Origin: Damh-18 sp964390945
GTDB lineage: Bacteria > Patescibacteriota > Minisyncoccia > Phycocordibacterales > UBA918
Direction of reading: 5' to 3'
Assembly: GCA_964390945.1 (NCBI GenBank)
Contig: CAYMIV010000010.1
Location: 1-32,770 of the forward strand
DNA length: 32,770 bases
Part shown: positions 13,120 through 20,744 of the stretch, piece after piece
How the letters are laid out: the number at the start of each line of letters is the position of its first letter
How positions within the stretch are numbered: position 1 is the stretch's first letter
Notes under the pieces: model-generated
Seen by the model: the letters and a program-made list of their open reading frames with translations, nothing else
Databases searched by the model: none
What the model was told of the DNA's origin: nothing
Translations under genes and position numbers: made by a program

Positions 13120-14289
13120 TCAGGGGAGAAACTGCTTGAACCAATTGAGGAGAACGTTTCCGGTTTCTTTCGCAATATTGATTCCGCTGTCGTCGTCAGT
13201 GCTCGATGCACCCCAAATACACAGTCCGTAACTCACTGCCCATGACGCATCACGCACCTTGCCGTTTTGACCTGGGTCGAGTGTCGCGATTTTCGAGGGA
13301 AGGCGAAGCGCGGCTTTTGCGAAGTCTTGCACAGTAGTGATACCCGAGCCACCACCGGTAATGATGACGCCGGCAGGAAGAAGTCCATCGCGATTTATTT
13401 TTTTGAGGTGAGCATCAATGAGTTCAAAAATATCGGTGAGTCTCGCAGCAACAATTTCATCGAGCCGACGCTTTGAATAGACAGCCGACCCGATACCGCC
13501 GCGCTTAATTTTTTCCGCTTCTTCGGGGGCGATTTTAAAACCGAGCGCGATGTCGTTTGTAATGTCGGTCGAACCTATAGGGAAGACTTTCATTGAGACT
13601 GGAATATTGTTTTCAAACACGACTATAGAAACAGTTTCCGCGCCTATATTTGCAAGCACACATCCGGCGCGCTTTTGGGCTTTGGTGAGCATGACGAGAC
13701 CTCCCGCGAGCGGAGATGCCATGATGTCGGTTACCTTAATACCAACACTCTCAATCGCGTTTACTAAATCACTTAAATGCTGTTCGTAGGCGGTGATAAA
13801 GAGCACTTCTGCTTCGAGTTTCATGCCTTTGAGACCATGAGGACGTCCCATGACCTTCTCACCATCAATCGAAAAGGAGAGGGGGATGTCGTGAATTATT
13901 TTTCTATTGGGAAGTTTATCAAGAATGTACTCCTTACTCGTCTCAATCGCGCGGTCAACATCCGCTTGGGTGATTAGGTTGTCGGCACGGGAGGGGGTTG
14001 TTTCACCGCGCGAACGAATTTCGTCGAGCCCTATACCTCCTATCGAGACATACGCATTTTTGATTGAGAGACCACTCGCTTTCTCCGCTTGGGCAACAGC
14101 GTTTCGAACACTCCGCACGACATCGCCTTCATTGATGATGTAGCCGTTTCGCAAACCGCGACTTTCGGCATACCCGGTGCCGATGATTTGCGGAAGCGTA
14201 CGCGGGTCGGCGCGGTAGGGTTGCCGAACAACCACCACCTTTACCTGGTAGGTGCCCACATCTATGCCAGTGATGATACGATCAGCCAT
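13120..14289 (-). CDS. ftsA: FtsA, actin-like divisome protein
   Basis: A 389-aa ATP-binding protein that tethers FtsZ to the membrane. It shows phosphate-1 ITGIDVGTYQVKVVV, the SHS2 1C region (AYVSIGGIGLDEIRSRGE), phosphate-2 CVLANIGAETVSIVV and the adenosine motif GVIITGGGSGI. It ends in NVLLNWFKQFLP, an amphipathic helix suited to membrane binding. The ATG at 14289 is chosen because it starts right at the first beta strand; an upstream in-frame start overlaps ybeY. It sits 49 bp behind ybeY and 150 bp before ftsZ. No mur, mra or ftsQ genes are in this cluster, unlike the classical dcw cluster. Confidence 0.95.
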   Translation of the reverse strand: MADRIITGIDVGTYQVKVVVVRQPYRADPRTLPQIIGTGYAESRGLRNGYIINEGDVVRSVRNAVAQAEKASGLSIKNAYVSIGGIGLDEIRSRGETTPSRADNLITQADVDRAIETSKEYILDKLPNRKIIHDIPLSFSIDGEKVMGRPHGLKGMKLEAEVLFITAYEQHLSDLVNAIESVGIKVTDIMASPLAGGLVMLTKAQKRAGCVLANIGAETVSIVVFENNIPVSMKVFPIGSTDITNDIALGFKIAPEEAEKIKRGGIGSAVYSKRRLDEIVAARLTDIFELIDAHLKKINRDGLLPAGVIITGGGSGITTVQDFAKAALRLPSKIATLDPGQNGKVRDASWAVSYGLCIWGASSTDDDSGINIAKETGNVLLNWFKQFLP

Positions 14290-14338
14290 GAGAACAAAAG
14301 TCCGAAAAACGAAATATACATACACCCAAAAAGCACAA

Positions 14339-14716
14339 CTATGTAAGGGCGTACTTTGAAACAAGCCTTTTTTCGGCTTTCTCCATTGTACCGCCGTGAT
14401 GGTAGCCCTTCAAATGGAGTAGTGCGTGGATAAATAGGTAACCCACATATCCTCGCGGCGTCATGTTGAATTTTTTTGCCTCACGTCGTGCAACTATTGG
14501 CGCAATGTACACTTCACCAGTGTGTGCTTCGAGCGGGAAGGAGAGCACATTGGGCACATACGTTTTATTACGGTATTCGCTATTGAGTTTCCGCGCGCGT
14601 TTTGCCCCAACAAAAACGAGCGTGAGCGCATACGAAGTCCCCAGAACGTCATTTTTCATCGCATCGTAGGGAAGTGTCGGAAAGGAGCGCGTAGTCGCCC
14701 GTATCGTTGTTTTCAT
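14339..14716 (-). CDS. ybeY: YbeY, rRNA maturation endoribonuclease
   Basis: A 125-aa zinc-dependent RNase of the UPF0054 family, which in other bacteria takes part in 16S rRNA 3' processing and ribosome quality control. The metal site is seen as FIHALLHLKGYHHG (three His; the family's usual GYDH is GYHH here). Before it are LNSEYRNKTYVPNVLSFP and the GEVYIAP strand, both typical. It is a little shorter than most homologues (about 150 aa). The ATG at 14716 follows the rpsU terminator; a TGGCATACT box ends 6 nt upstream, so it may also be leaderless. Likely co-transcribed with ftsA. Confidence 0.9.
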   Translation of the reverse strand: MKTTIRATTRSFPTLPYDAMKNDVLGTSYALTLVFVGAKRARKLNSEYRNKTYVPNVLSFPLEAHTGEVYIAPIVARREAKKFNMTPRGYVGYLFIHALLHLKGYHHGGTMEKAEKRLVSKYALT

Positions 14717-14742
14717 TCTGCCAGTATGCCACAGGAGTACGA

Positions 14743-14768
14743 AAAACCCCACCGGGCGGTGGGGTTTT
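14743..14768 (-). terminator. Terminator of rpsU
   Basis: AAAACCCCACC/GGTGGGGTTTT, an 11-bp stem with a 4-nt loop and a T-run on the minus strand, behind rpsU and before ybeY. Confidence 0.85.
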
Positions 14769-14789
14769 GTCCGATAGTAGCGGGCGTTT

Positions 14790-15032
14790 TTATTTTCGAG
14801 GTTGGCGTTCTTGAATTTTGCCGAGTTTGAGCAATGTTTCGTACTCCTTCTTTCGCTCGAGCTTCTTGAGTCTCGACATACGGTTGACCATACCGGACTT
14901 TTCTCGTTTCCAATAGCGGTTCTTGCGGACGCGGTTAATGATGCCCGAACCCTGTACGCGCTTCGTGAAGCGTCGGATAAGGTTGGCGGTGCTCTCCTGA
15001 TTATTCTTCTCAACTTCTACATTTGTTGCCAT
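14790..15032 (-). CDS. rpsU: Ribosomal protein bS21-like
   Basis: An 80-aa very basic protein: NLIRRFTKRVQGSGIINRVRKNRYWKREKS then RLKKLERKKEYETLLKLGKIQER. The first part matches the bS21 core (FKRxVxxxGILxExRrRxyyEKPsxkRkrK in spirit), with a helical Lys/Arg-rich tail. bS21 sits on the small-subunit platform near the anti-Shine-Dalgarno and helps initiation, which is of interest in a genome with many starts lacking Shine-Dalgarno sites. The ATG at 15032 is chosen over an upstream TTG. It lies about 65 bp behind the HisRS-like gene. Confidence 0.8.
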   Translation of the reverse strand: MATNVEVEKNNQESTANLIRRFTKRVQGSGIINRVRKNRYWKREKSGMVNRMSRLKKLERKKEYETLLKLGKIQERQPRK

Positions 15033-15098
15033 ATATGTGGGCAAGAGGATACCACAGCAAGACCGCCATTGCAAGACCGTTTGTGCCGAACCACGTTT

Positions 15099-16277
15099 CT
15101 ACGCACGCATGGTTTGGCGGAGCTTTGCTGCAAGTGCTCCCATGGGGACATATTCCTGGCTCTGTGCTCTCAAATCCCTCAAAATAACTGTTTTTTCAAC
15201 GTATTCTTTTTGACCGACTATGACCGCATAGCGTACTTTGTGATGCTCGGCTTCGCGAAGTTGTTCGGAAAGCGAATCGCTCATGACGTTTTGGTGTGCC
15301 GAGATTCCCGCACGTCGAAGTTCGTCAATAAGGAGAAGGCTCCGAACCTTCGGACCGAATCCGAGTTGAATGATATAGACGGATGGGTTATTTCGCTGCC
15401 GCGGGTAATTGAGCGCGGTCGCCACCTTTTTGTCGCGCAATACGACAACAGCGCCTGCCGCCGCGGTCTTTGATTTGCTCATGCGTGAGATGAATGTGTT
15501 GTACCGTCCTCCGCGAATGTAGAGCGGGCTATGAGCGAGGGGCGTATTTTCCTCATTCATGAGATCGAATGCAAACAGCGCCTCCGAATAGCACTCATGG
15601 TGACCGATAAGTTTTGTATCCACCTCGTACGGAATACCGCTGATGTCGAGAAATTCAACTATTTCACGAAAATGCTTGCGACTTGTATCAGTAAGGTATT
15701 CGAGCGGACTCGGACTTTTTTTCGCAAGCTCATGTTCGCGTTCAATAAGATGCATGAGCGCAATGAGAGCATGATCCTTCATAAGTTCTCGGGCTGATGC
15801 AGGCATGGTATCCAACCGCCTTTTGAGGTAGTTGGTCAACTCACGGACGTATCGCGACACCGAATCGCTGTCGCCGAGCGAATTCACCCGCACCGCATGA
15901 TTCACATAGCCAAGTTCGTTGAGGAGAGAACGGATTGTCTGGATGAGGAGTGCTTCAGCGATGCTCTTTTTGACGTTGAAAATTTGAAGCGAAAGCGCAA
16001 CTTCACCGGAACGTGGTACTTGCTCTGTCGAGTAAAAAAGTACCGGTCCGGTAAGCCCATTAAATTTGTTGTCAAAATACGAACACATGCCAGACGTGAG
16101 GAGCCCATGGAGGGCGTCCGTTCGTCTATCGACTGCTGTTGCTTTGTGTTGAACTTTTTGTTCGCACGATTTGCAGTCAGCATGCTCTCGAAGTTCGCTC
16201 ACGGGAGTGAAGCCGAAGTGTTGCGCGGTGTGCATGCCTGCGCGAAGGAACTCCTGTGCTGATACGTTGGGGAACAT
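15099..16277 (-). CDS. HisRS-like protein with degenerate catalytic motifs
   Basis: A 392-aa protein with the layout of histidyl-tRNA synthetase: an N-terminal class II core (FLRAGMHTAQHFGFTPV), the HisRS-type VRVNSLGDSDS insertion start, GGRYNTFISRM, and a C-terminal anticodon-binding-like domain (VYIIQLGFGPKVRSLLLIDELRRAGISA...YAVIVGQKE). But key sites are changed: motif 2 FRxE reads FYSTE, the histidine-binding RGLDYY reads IGHHECYSE, and motif 3 GIERL reads VVLRDKK. It is therefore probably not a working HisRS; a regulatory HisZ-like or tRNA-binding role is possible. It lies 9 bp behind lepB on the same strand. Confidence 0.75.
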   Translation of the reverse strand: MFPNVSAQEFLRAGMHTAQHFGFTPVSELREHADCKSCEQKVQHKATAVDRRTDALHGLLTSGMCSYFDNKFNGLTGPVLFYSTEQVPRSGEVALSLQIFNVKKSIAEALLIQTIRSLLNELGYVNHAVRVNSLGDSDSVSRYVRELTNYLKRRLDTMPASARELMKDHALIALMHLIEREHELAKKSPSPLEYLTDTSRKHFREIVEFLDISGIPYEVDTKLIGHHECYSEALFAFDLMNEENTPLAHSPLYIRGGRYNTFISRMSKSKTAAAGAVVVLRDKKVATALNYPRQRNNPSVYIIQLGFGPKVRSLLLIDELRRAGISAHQNVMSDSLSEQLREAEHHKVRYAVIVGQKEYVEKTVILRDLRAQSQEYVPMGALAAKLRQTMRA

Positions 16278-16286
16278 AAACGTTGG

Positions 16287-16961
16287 TTACGGTGAGTTGG
16301 TAAGCGGCGTGTCGGCGAGGTGTGAACTGATATCGTAGGTTCCGGGTAGAACACCAAATCTAGAAAACGGGAAAAGACGCAGGAGCGCTCTGCCGATAAT
16401 TTTGTCGCGCTGAAGTATGCCCCACATGCGCGAATCAGAACTTGCATTCCGATTGTCGCCCATAACGAAATATTCGCCCTCCCCCAAGGTTTCGGTAAGC
16501 GTAGTGTTCGGATTCATTTCATGAATGTATGTCTCTTCGAGAACAACACCAGACGGGTATTCCGCATTCGTGAGAGTGACCGTTTTTCCCTCTATACGGA
16601 GCGTATCTCCCGGTATGCCGATTATCCGTTTGATGAAGTATTTTGAAGGGTCTTTTGGGTAGCGAAATACAATAACGTCGCCGCGAGCCGGGTCTTCGAG
16701 ACGATACGTGAGCTGGTCGACAATGAGATATTCACCGGTTGAAAATGTTGTTTCCATCGAAGCGCCAGAAACGATGAATGGTTGAGCTATAAAGGTACGA
16801 ATAGGGAGAACGACAAGGAGGGCAATAACGGAGAAGCGGATGATTTCGCTTAAGAACCCGCCATTTTTCCCATCGTGGTTGCGGAGCTCATCCTCGTGCG
16901 CATTTTGAGCATCAGTATTCACTGAAGAAGAAGAACGTGATGACTGATGCAATGGCTCCAT
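16287..16961 (-). CDS. lepB: Signal peptidase I
   Basis: A 224-aa membrane-bound serine protease that removes signal peptides of exported proteins. A disordered polar N-terminus (about 40 residues) precedes one membrane helix (FSVIALLVVLPIRTFIA), then the catalytic Ser68 in SGASMETT, the RGDVIVFRYP box, Lys111 in FIKRIIGIPGD, and GEYFVMGDNRNASSDSR. The ATG at 16961 is preferred to a GTG at 16976 because the TATAAT box at 16979-16984 places the transcript start near 16973. It should process the signal-peptide-bearing pilin-like proteins encoded at 25.5-26.4 kb. Confidence 0.95.
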   Translation of the reverse strand: MEPLHQSSRSSSSVNTDAQNAHEDELRNHDGKNGGFLSEIIRFSVIALLVVLPIRTFIAQPFIVSGASMETTFSTGEYLIVDQLTYRLEDPARGDVIVFRYPKDPSKYFIKRIIGIPGDTLRIEGKTVTLTNAEYPSGVVLEETYIHEMNPNTTLTETLGEGEYFVMGDNRNASSDSRMWGILQRDKIIGRALLRLFPFSRFGVLPGTYDISSHLADTPLTNSP

Positions 16962-16978
16962 AGTCGAACGTGGCACAC

Positions 16979-17007
16979 ATTATATCGGTGTACTCTGTTC
17001 TGCACAA
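16979..17007 (-). promoter_or_regulatory. Promoter of lepB
   Basis: Minus strand TTGTGC, 17 bp, perfect TATAAT. The leader before the ATG would be only about 12 nt and has no Shine-Dalgarno site. Confidence 0.7.
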
Positions 17008-17117
17008 GTCCTGCAAAAAAACGGCACGAAATATTTTTTTACCAAGCAGATAACAGTTTGTTTGCGAACACTATGTACCCAAAAATATGCGACACAACTA
17101 TTTTGGCAACCGTGGTG

Positions 17118-17123
17118 TATGAT
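17118..17123 (+). promoter_or_regulatory. -10 box of pth
   Basis: TATGAT ends 7 nt before the pth ATG, consistent with a transcript that begins at the start codon. No -35 is clear. Confidence 0.5.
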
Positions 17124-17130
17124 AAGTACC

Positions 17131-17733
17131 ATGTTTACCGTTGTTGGACTCGGGAATATCGGTGAGGCGTACCATGAAACGCGCCACAATGTCGGTTGGA
17201 GCGCGGTTGAATACTTCATGCTTGTTCATGCGTTTCCCGACGCACGCAGTTCATCGATGCTCGGAGGGGCGATTTCTCGGGGTATGGTTCAAGAAAAAGA
17301 GGTGCAAACGCTCTTTCCGCACACATTCATGAATAATTCAGGTTTTCCGGTCAAAAAAACACTTCCCGAACCTCACGATCTGTCGAAACTCATCGTGGTA
17401 CACGACGATATCGCGCTCCCATGGGGCGAGGTGCGTATCGGAGTTGCACGGGGAAGCGGAGGGCACAACGGCGTGCAATCTATCATTGATGCCTTGGGCT
17501 CAAATGCGTTCATTCGCGTGCGCATCGGTATCGGTGAAAAAAATATATTTGGTACACTCAAACACTTTGAAGGTGAAAAACTCTCGCGATATGTGCTTGG
17601 CACACTCAAATATAAAGAACGAACGGTTTTTGAAGAGGGAAAGAAAGTGGTGGTCGAAATTCTTGACACCATCATTTCCCACGGTGCCGACAAGGCAATG
17701 CAGACGTTCAATGGTAGAGCCATTGAAGTGTGA
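17131..17733 (+). CDS. pth: Peptidyl-tRNA hydrolase
   Basis: A 200-aa enzyme that frees tRNA from peptidyl-tRNAs dropped by ribosomes. GLGNIGEAYHETRHNVGW gives the catalytic Asn9 and His19; VVHDDIALPWGEVRI the catalytic Asp (about residue 91); then GSGGHNGVQSII. The ATG at 17131 starts directly at the first strand (MFTVVGLGN); the longer frame upstream crosses the promoter. It is monocistronic and ends at 17780-17808. Confidence 0.95.
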   Translation: MFTVVGLGNIGEAYHETRHNVGWSAVEYFMLVHAFPDARSSSMLGGAISRGMVQEKEVQTLFPHTFMNNSGFPVKKTLPEPHDLSKLIVVHDDIALPWGEVRIGVARGSGGHNGVQSIIDALGSNAFIRVRIGIGEKNIFGTLKHFEGEKLSRYVLGTLKYKERTVFEEGKKVVVEILDTIISHGADKAMQTFNGRAIEV

Positions 17734-17779
17734 GTATCAAGTATAAGTATTGAGTATACGGATTCAGAAAACGAAAAAG

Positions 17780-17808
17780 AAAAGCGCCGACCGTAGGTCG
17801 GCGCTTTT
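17780..17808. terminator. Bidirectional terminator between pth and the microprotein gene
   Basis: AAAAGCGCCGACC/GGTCGGCGCTTTT, a perfect 13-bp stem with loop GTA. T-rich on both sides, so it can end both pth (+) and the converging small gene (-). Confidence 0.85.
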
Positions 17809-17817
17809 GCAACAAAT

Positions 17818-17973
17818 CTATTTATTGTTGTCGTGAAGCGCTTGCCTGATTGCAGCAATGCAAAAATAGACGGCAACACCCGCCGCCCAACTGCCGGCAC
17901 CCTGGACGAACATGGTTGTAAAAAAGGAGGCGCAGACTGACCACAAAATGAACCAAAGAGAGATGTTGGCCAC
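17818..17973 (-). CDS. Two-helix membrane microprotein, 51 aa
   Basis: A short frame with GTG start at 17973: ANISLWFILWSVCASFF, then TTMFVQGAGSWAAG, then VAVYFCIAAIRQALHDNNK. It encodes two hydrophobic segments joined by a small Gly/Ser turn and a charged C-terminus. Support comes from a promoter (TTGATA, 16 bp, TACTAT at 18004-18031), a terminator right behind the stop and continuous hydrophobic periodicity. No Shine-Dalgarno site is clear and no family is recognised. Confidence 0.6.
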   Translation of the reverse strand: MANISLWFILWSVCASFFTTMFVQGAGSWAAGVAVYFCIAAIRQALHDNNK

Positions 17974-18003
17974 TGGTTACTCAACTCGTAAAAGAATGAA
18001 ATG

Positions 18004-18031
18004 ATAGTACTTCGTATACAGGACATATCAA
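18004..18031 (-). promoter_or_regulatory. Promoter of the microprotein gene
   Basis: Minus strand TTGATA, 16 bp, TACTAT, beginning one base behind the rpsA terminator and about 30 nt before the GTG start. Confidence 0.55.
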
Positions 18032-18067
18032 CCACGAAAAATCGCCCGTGGGGGCGATTTTTCGTGG
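18032..18067 (-). terminator. Terminator of rpsA
   Basis: CCACGAAAAATCGCCC/GGGCGATTTTTCGTGG, a perfect 16-bp stem with loop GTGG. Confidence 0.85.
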
Positions 18068-18097
18068 TCCAATTCAATATTTTTTATTCTCTATCTT

Positions 18098-19282
18098 CTA
18101 TTTCGTCTCTTTCTTTTTGAACGAAAGCGTCATACGCTGTTCGCGTGGTTCAAAGAGAGTAATCTTGAACGGATAGGGTTGTCCAAGAAGGAGCGTGTTG
18201 CGAAGCTCCTCTTCACTTGTAAATTCCGAGATGTGTACGAGTCCTGCGACACCCTCCTCAATCGAGGCGAGTGCCCCATGCTTGTTGTACTTGATGATGA
18301 CGCCCTGCACATCCTGGTCTTTGCGGTATTTCTTCGCTGCAGCGACCCAGGGATTCTCACGAAGTTGCTTGATTGAGAGGGAAATCTTGTCGTCTTTCAC
18401 CTCAATTACCTTAACCTGGACCTTTGCGCCAACTTTATAGAGCGCACGAGGGTCCTCAACGAGTCCCCAGTCGAGTTCTGAAATGTGCACGAGTCCTTCG
18501 AGCCCCTCTTCGAGCTTGACGAAAATACCGAAGTCAACCGCACCCGTCACCGTGCCATTCATAACGTCGCCAACGGTGTATTTGCTGACCTTCTCTTCCT
18601 TCTCTTCCTTCTCCTGGGGTCCCTTTTCAGAGAAGATGAGTTTGCCCTCTTTCTGATCGGCGGTAATGATGATGACTGAAAGTGATTTTCCAACCAAATC
18701 GTTGAGTGCCGAGAGGATTTTATCCTTGTCGCCATCCTCGACTCGCGGATAGTGCTCCGATGAAAGTTGAGACGCAGGAAGGAATCCCTGGATGCCCTGC
18801 CACTCGATGATAAGACCGCCCTTATTTGCTTCCTTCACGGCGAGTGTCATGACCGTCTGTTTCTTCTGCGCATCCTCCGCATCGCTCCATATGAGCGCCT
18901 GGCGAGCTTCCTTAAGCGAAAGTTCAATGTAACCATCTTCGTTTGCCGGCATGACCACCTTCGCGGCGATAGTATCGCCGACGGAGACTTTACGGAGAAT
19001 GTCACGCGCGTTCATAAACTCGCGTCCGTAGATAAGGCCGGTACCGAACGGCGCGATTTCAACATAAATACGCGCTCGACCTATAGCCGATACCTTACCC
19101 TCAACAAGATCACCTTCTCCGGGAGGAGTGGGCGAATTATCGAGCATTCCCTGCATCGCACTTGAGCGTGCCGGCTCCACTACTTCGTCTGCATCATCGT
19201 GGTCAACCATATCGGCGACCGCGTGCACTCCGCCGCGAACGACTGAAGCGATTCGGTCCAGGACCGATGTTTTTTCTTCCAT
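18098..19282 (-). CDS. rpsA: Ribosomal protein S1 (four S1 domains)
   Basis: A 394-aa RNA-binding protein. Four OB-fold S1 repeats can be seen, at about residues 57-125 (GDLVEGKVSAIGRARIYVEI), 140-210 (a degenerate one with GGLIIEWQGIQGFLPASQL), 230-305 (GDVMNGTVTGAVDFGIFVKL...GLVHISELDW) and 318-390 (GVIIKYNKHGALASIEEGVAGLVHISEF). E. coli S1 has six; four is common in small genomes. An N-terminal 55-residue extension is acidic and helical. S1 unfolds mRNA and docks it on the 30S subunit, mainly helping mRNAs with leaders and weak Shine-Dalgarno sites. It has its own promoter and a leader of about 105 nt. Confidence 0.93.
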   Translation of the reverse strand: MEEKTSVLDRIASVVRGGVHAVADMVDHDDADEVVEPARSSAMQGMLDNSPTPPGEGDLVEGKVSAIGRARIYVEIAPFGTGLIYGREFMNARDILRKVSVGDTIAAKVVMPANEDGYIELSLKEARQALIWSDAEDAQKKQTVMTLAVKEANKGGLIIEWQGIQGFLPASQLSSEHYPRVEDGDKDKILSALNDLVGKSLSVIIITADQKEGKLIFSEKGPQEKEEKEEKVSKYTVGDVMNGTVTGAVDFGIFVKLEEGLEGLVHISELDWGLVEDPRALYKVGAKVQVKVIEVKDDKISLSIKQLRENPWVAAAKKYRKDQDVQGVIIKYNKHGALASIEEGVAGLVHISEFTSEEELRNTLLLGQPYPFKITLFEPREQRMTLSFKKKETK

Positions 19283-19394
19283 TGAATTTTTTTCGGCGAT
19301 GGGTGTCCTCGCAAACCGTATCTCGTGGCCGTGTGCGCGAGCGCGGGTTTTACCCTCATGCCGTTAGAACTAATAAACCTTTTCAGGTGGGGAG

Positions 19395-19423
19395 AATATA
19401 CTACACAAGAATGAATTTGTCCA
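19395..19423 (-). promoter_or_regulatory. Promoter of rpsA
   Basis: Minus strand TGGACA, 17 bp, TATATT. The start near 19388 gives a long 5' leader (about 105 nt) with no Shine-Dalgarno site, where autoregulation by S1 would be plausible. Confidence 0.65.
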
Positions 19424-19511
19424 CAGACCGAACGAGATATATTGTTTTGCGAATAACGCTGTGGTTGTGTAGTATACTGCTCATACTCATACTAGATACT
19501 CATATTTTCCC

Positions 19512-20132
19512 ATGGTAATCACGCATCACGGCGGGCAGTGCTTCAAGGTTTCGTTTGGCGACACCACACTTGCATTTGATCCTATTTCAAAGAAATCGAA
19601 ACTCGGCTCGGTGAAGTTTGGCGCAGATGTTGCGTTCGTATCACTCCACCATCCTGACATGAATGGTGTTGAAGAAGTTGCATTCGGCTCCAAACAACCA
19701 TTCGTTGTTGACGGTCCTGGTGAATACGAGGTTGGCCAAGTGACTGCGCGCGGGTACGGGGTGAATACCACCTATGAGGGTGTGGAACGTTTCAACACCA
19801 TCTATCAGGTGAAACTTGAGGATATCAACATGATTTTTCTTGGTGCGCTCGGAGACGAAAATATCGACCCACAAATTCTCTCGGACTTCGGTGATATCGA
19901 CATACTTTTCGTTCCTATTGGTGGCGGCGATGTCCTCGATGTGCCGGCTGCGGCAAAACTTGCAACAAAACTTGAGGCACACTGCATCATTCCTATGCAC
20001 TACACCGATGCCGCACTCAAGGCATTTCTCAAAGAAGTTGGCACCGATAATGGCAAGCCAGTTGAAAAACTCACGGTGAAGAAAAAGGATTTGGTGGAGA
20101 TGGAAAGCGAGGTGGTAGTATTGAGTGTCTGA
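19512..20132 (+). CDS. Metallo-beta-lactamase-fold protein with lost metal ligands
   Basis: A 206-aa single-domain protein like the UPF0173/UlaG-type MBL hydrolases: MVITHHGGQCFKVSFGDTTLAFDPISKKSK at the start, GPGEYEVGQVTARGYGV, NTIYQVKLEDINMIFLGALGDE, DILFVPIGGGDVLDVPAAAKLA, and IIPMHYTDAALKAFLKEVG at the end. The HxHxDH metal motif is reduced to LHHPDM and the GDTG loop to LGALGDE, while the last His (PMHY) is kept. Catalysis in the usual two-metal way is doubtful. A TTGCGA/TAGTAT pair lies 19445-19473 upstream. It is divergent from rpsA. Confidence 0.8.
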   Translation: MVITHHGGQCFKVSFGDTTLAFDPISKKSKLGSVKFGADVAFVSLHHPDMNGVEEVAFGSKQPFVVDGPGEYEVGQVTARGYGVNTTYEGVERFNTIYQVKLEDINMIFLGALGDENIDPQILSDFGDIDILFVPIGGGDVLDVPAAAKLATKLEAHCIIPMHYTDAALKAFLKEVGTDNGKPVEKLTVKKKDLVEMESEVVVLSV

Positions 20133-20230
20133 TTATTTGATACACGAGAGCACAGGTGCACAGTCCCCATTGTGCAAAATTTTCAGAGAAGCAATAATGG
20201 TGCGGAGGGCATGTAAAGGCGCCCGTTTTC

Positions 20231-20686
20231 ATGGAAATAATTGAACGAATAAAAAAACGTTCTGATGCAACAAAACGTCGATATGCGTTTTCTGTCGCTG
20301 TNNNNNNNNNNGTCGCTGTATTTGTGACACTCGTGATTGGTGTAGGGTGGGCGACGACGCTCCCGACACGCTTTTCAGACATATCGTTTGAAATGGGAAA
20401 CAACACATCCGTCACTGATTCTGGTTTCGATGAACTCATTAAGGACTCCGCTTTGCAGCTCGGAAATGTTACCGGCAGTCTTGAGGAGCCAACAGTCATA
20501 CCCGAACCCCAATCGGTTTCCGACGCGATTCAGGAAACTGCACCAATCGGCAGCGACTTGTCGGCATCAAATCAGGAGTCGAAACCAACTCCTTCTCCAA
20601 CACCAGAACGGGACGCCGTCACACCCTCCAACATCATTTTGCAGCCCGCGGAAGTCATTCCACCTTCGGGGTCGGACGGGGAATAG
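20231..20686 (+). CDS. Unknown single-pass membrane protein with a Pro/Ser/Thr-rich tail, interrupted by a 10-N gap
   Basis: About 145-151 aa. A basic N-terminus (MEIIERIKKRSDATKRRYA) leads into one membrane helix (FSVA...VFVTLVIGVGWATTLP) and then an extracytoplasmic region of low complexity, rich in Pro, Ser, Thr, Glu and Gln (SNQESKPTPSPTPERD). The frame crosses 10 Ns at 20302-20311; both flanks carry the same GTCGCTGT, and merging them removes 18 bases and keeps the frame. No family recognised. It lies 58 bp upstream of gyrA on the same strand, but gyrA has its own -10. Confidence 0.6.
   Translation: MEIIERIKKRSDATKRRYAFSVAXXXXVAVFVTLVIGVGWATTLPTRFSDISFEMGNNTSVTDSGFDELIKDSALQLGNVTGSLEEPTVIPEPQSVSDAIQETAPIGSDLSASNQESKPTPSPTPERDAVTPSNIILQPAEVIPPSGSDGE
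20302..20311. other. Assembly gap (10 N) inside a gene
   Basis: Ten Ns flanked on both sides by GTCGCTGT, which suggests two contig ends that overlap by eight bases and were joined without merging. Confidence 0.85.
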
Positions 20687-20712
20687 GGGAACCCAAAAAG
20701 GGAATTATCTGC

Positions 20713-20718
20713 TATAAT
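20713..20718 (+). promoter_or_regulatory. Extended -10 box of gyrA
   Basis: TGCTATAAT is a perfect extended -10 (TGnTATAAT). The -35 region is poor. The leader before the GTG start would be about 20-25 nt, without a Shine-Dalgarno site. Confidence 0.65.
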
Positions 20719-20744
20719 GCCCGAGCATTTTACGCATACATACC

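Noticed and set aside
11744..14716. Classical dcw (division and cell wall) cluster
   Set aside because: Only ybeY, ftsA and ftsZ are present; no mur, mra, ftsQ or ftsW genes flank them.
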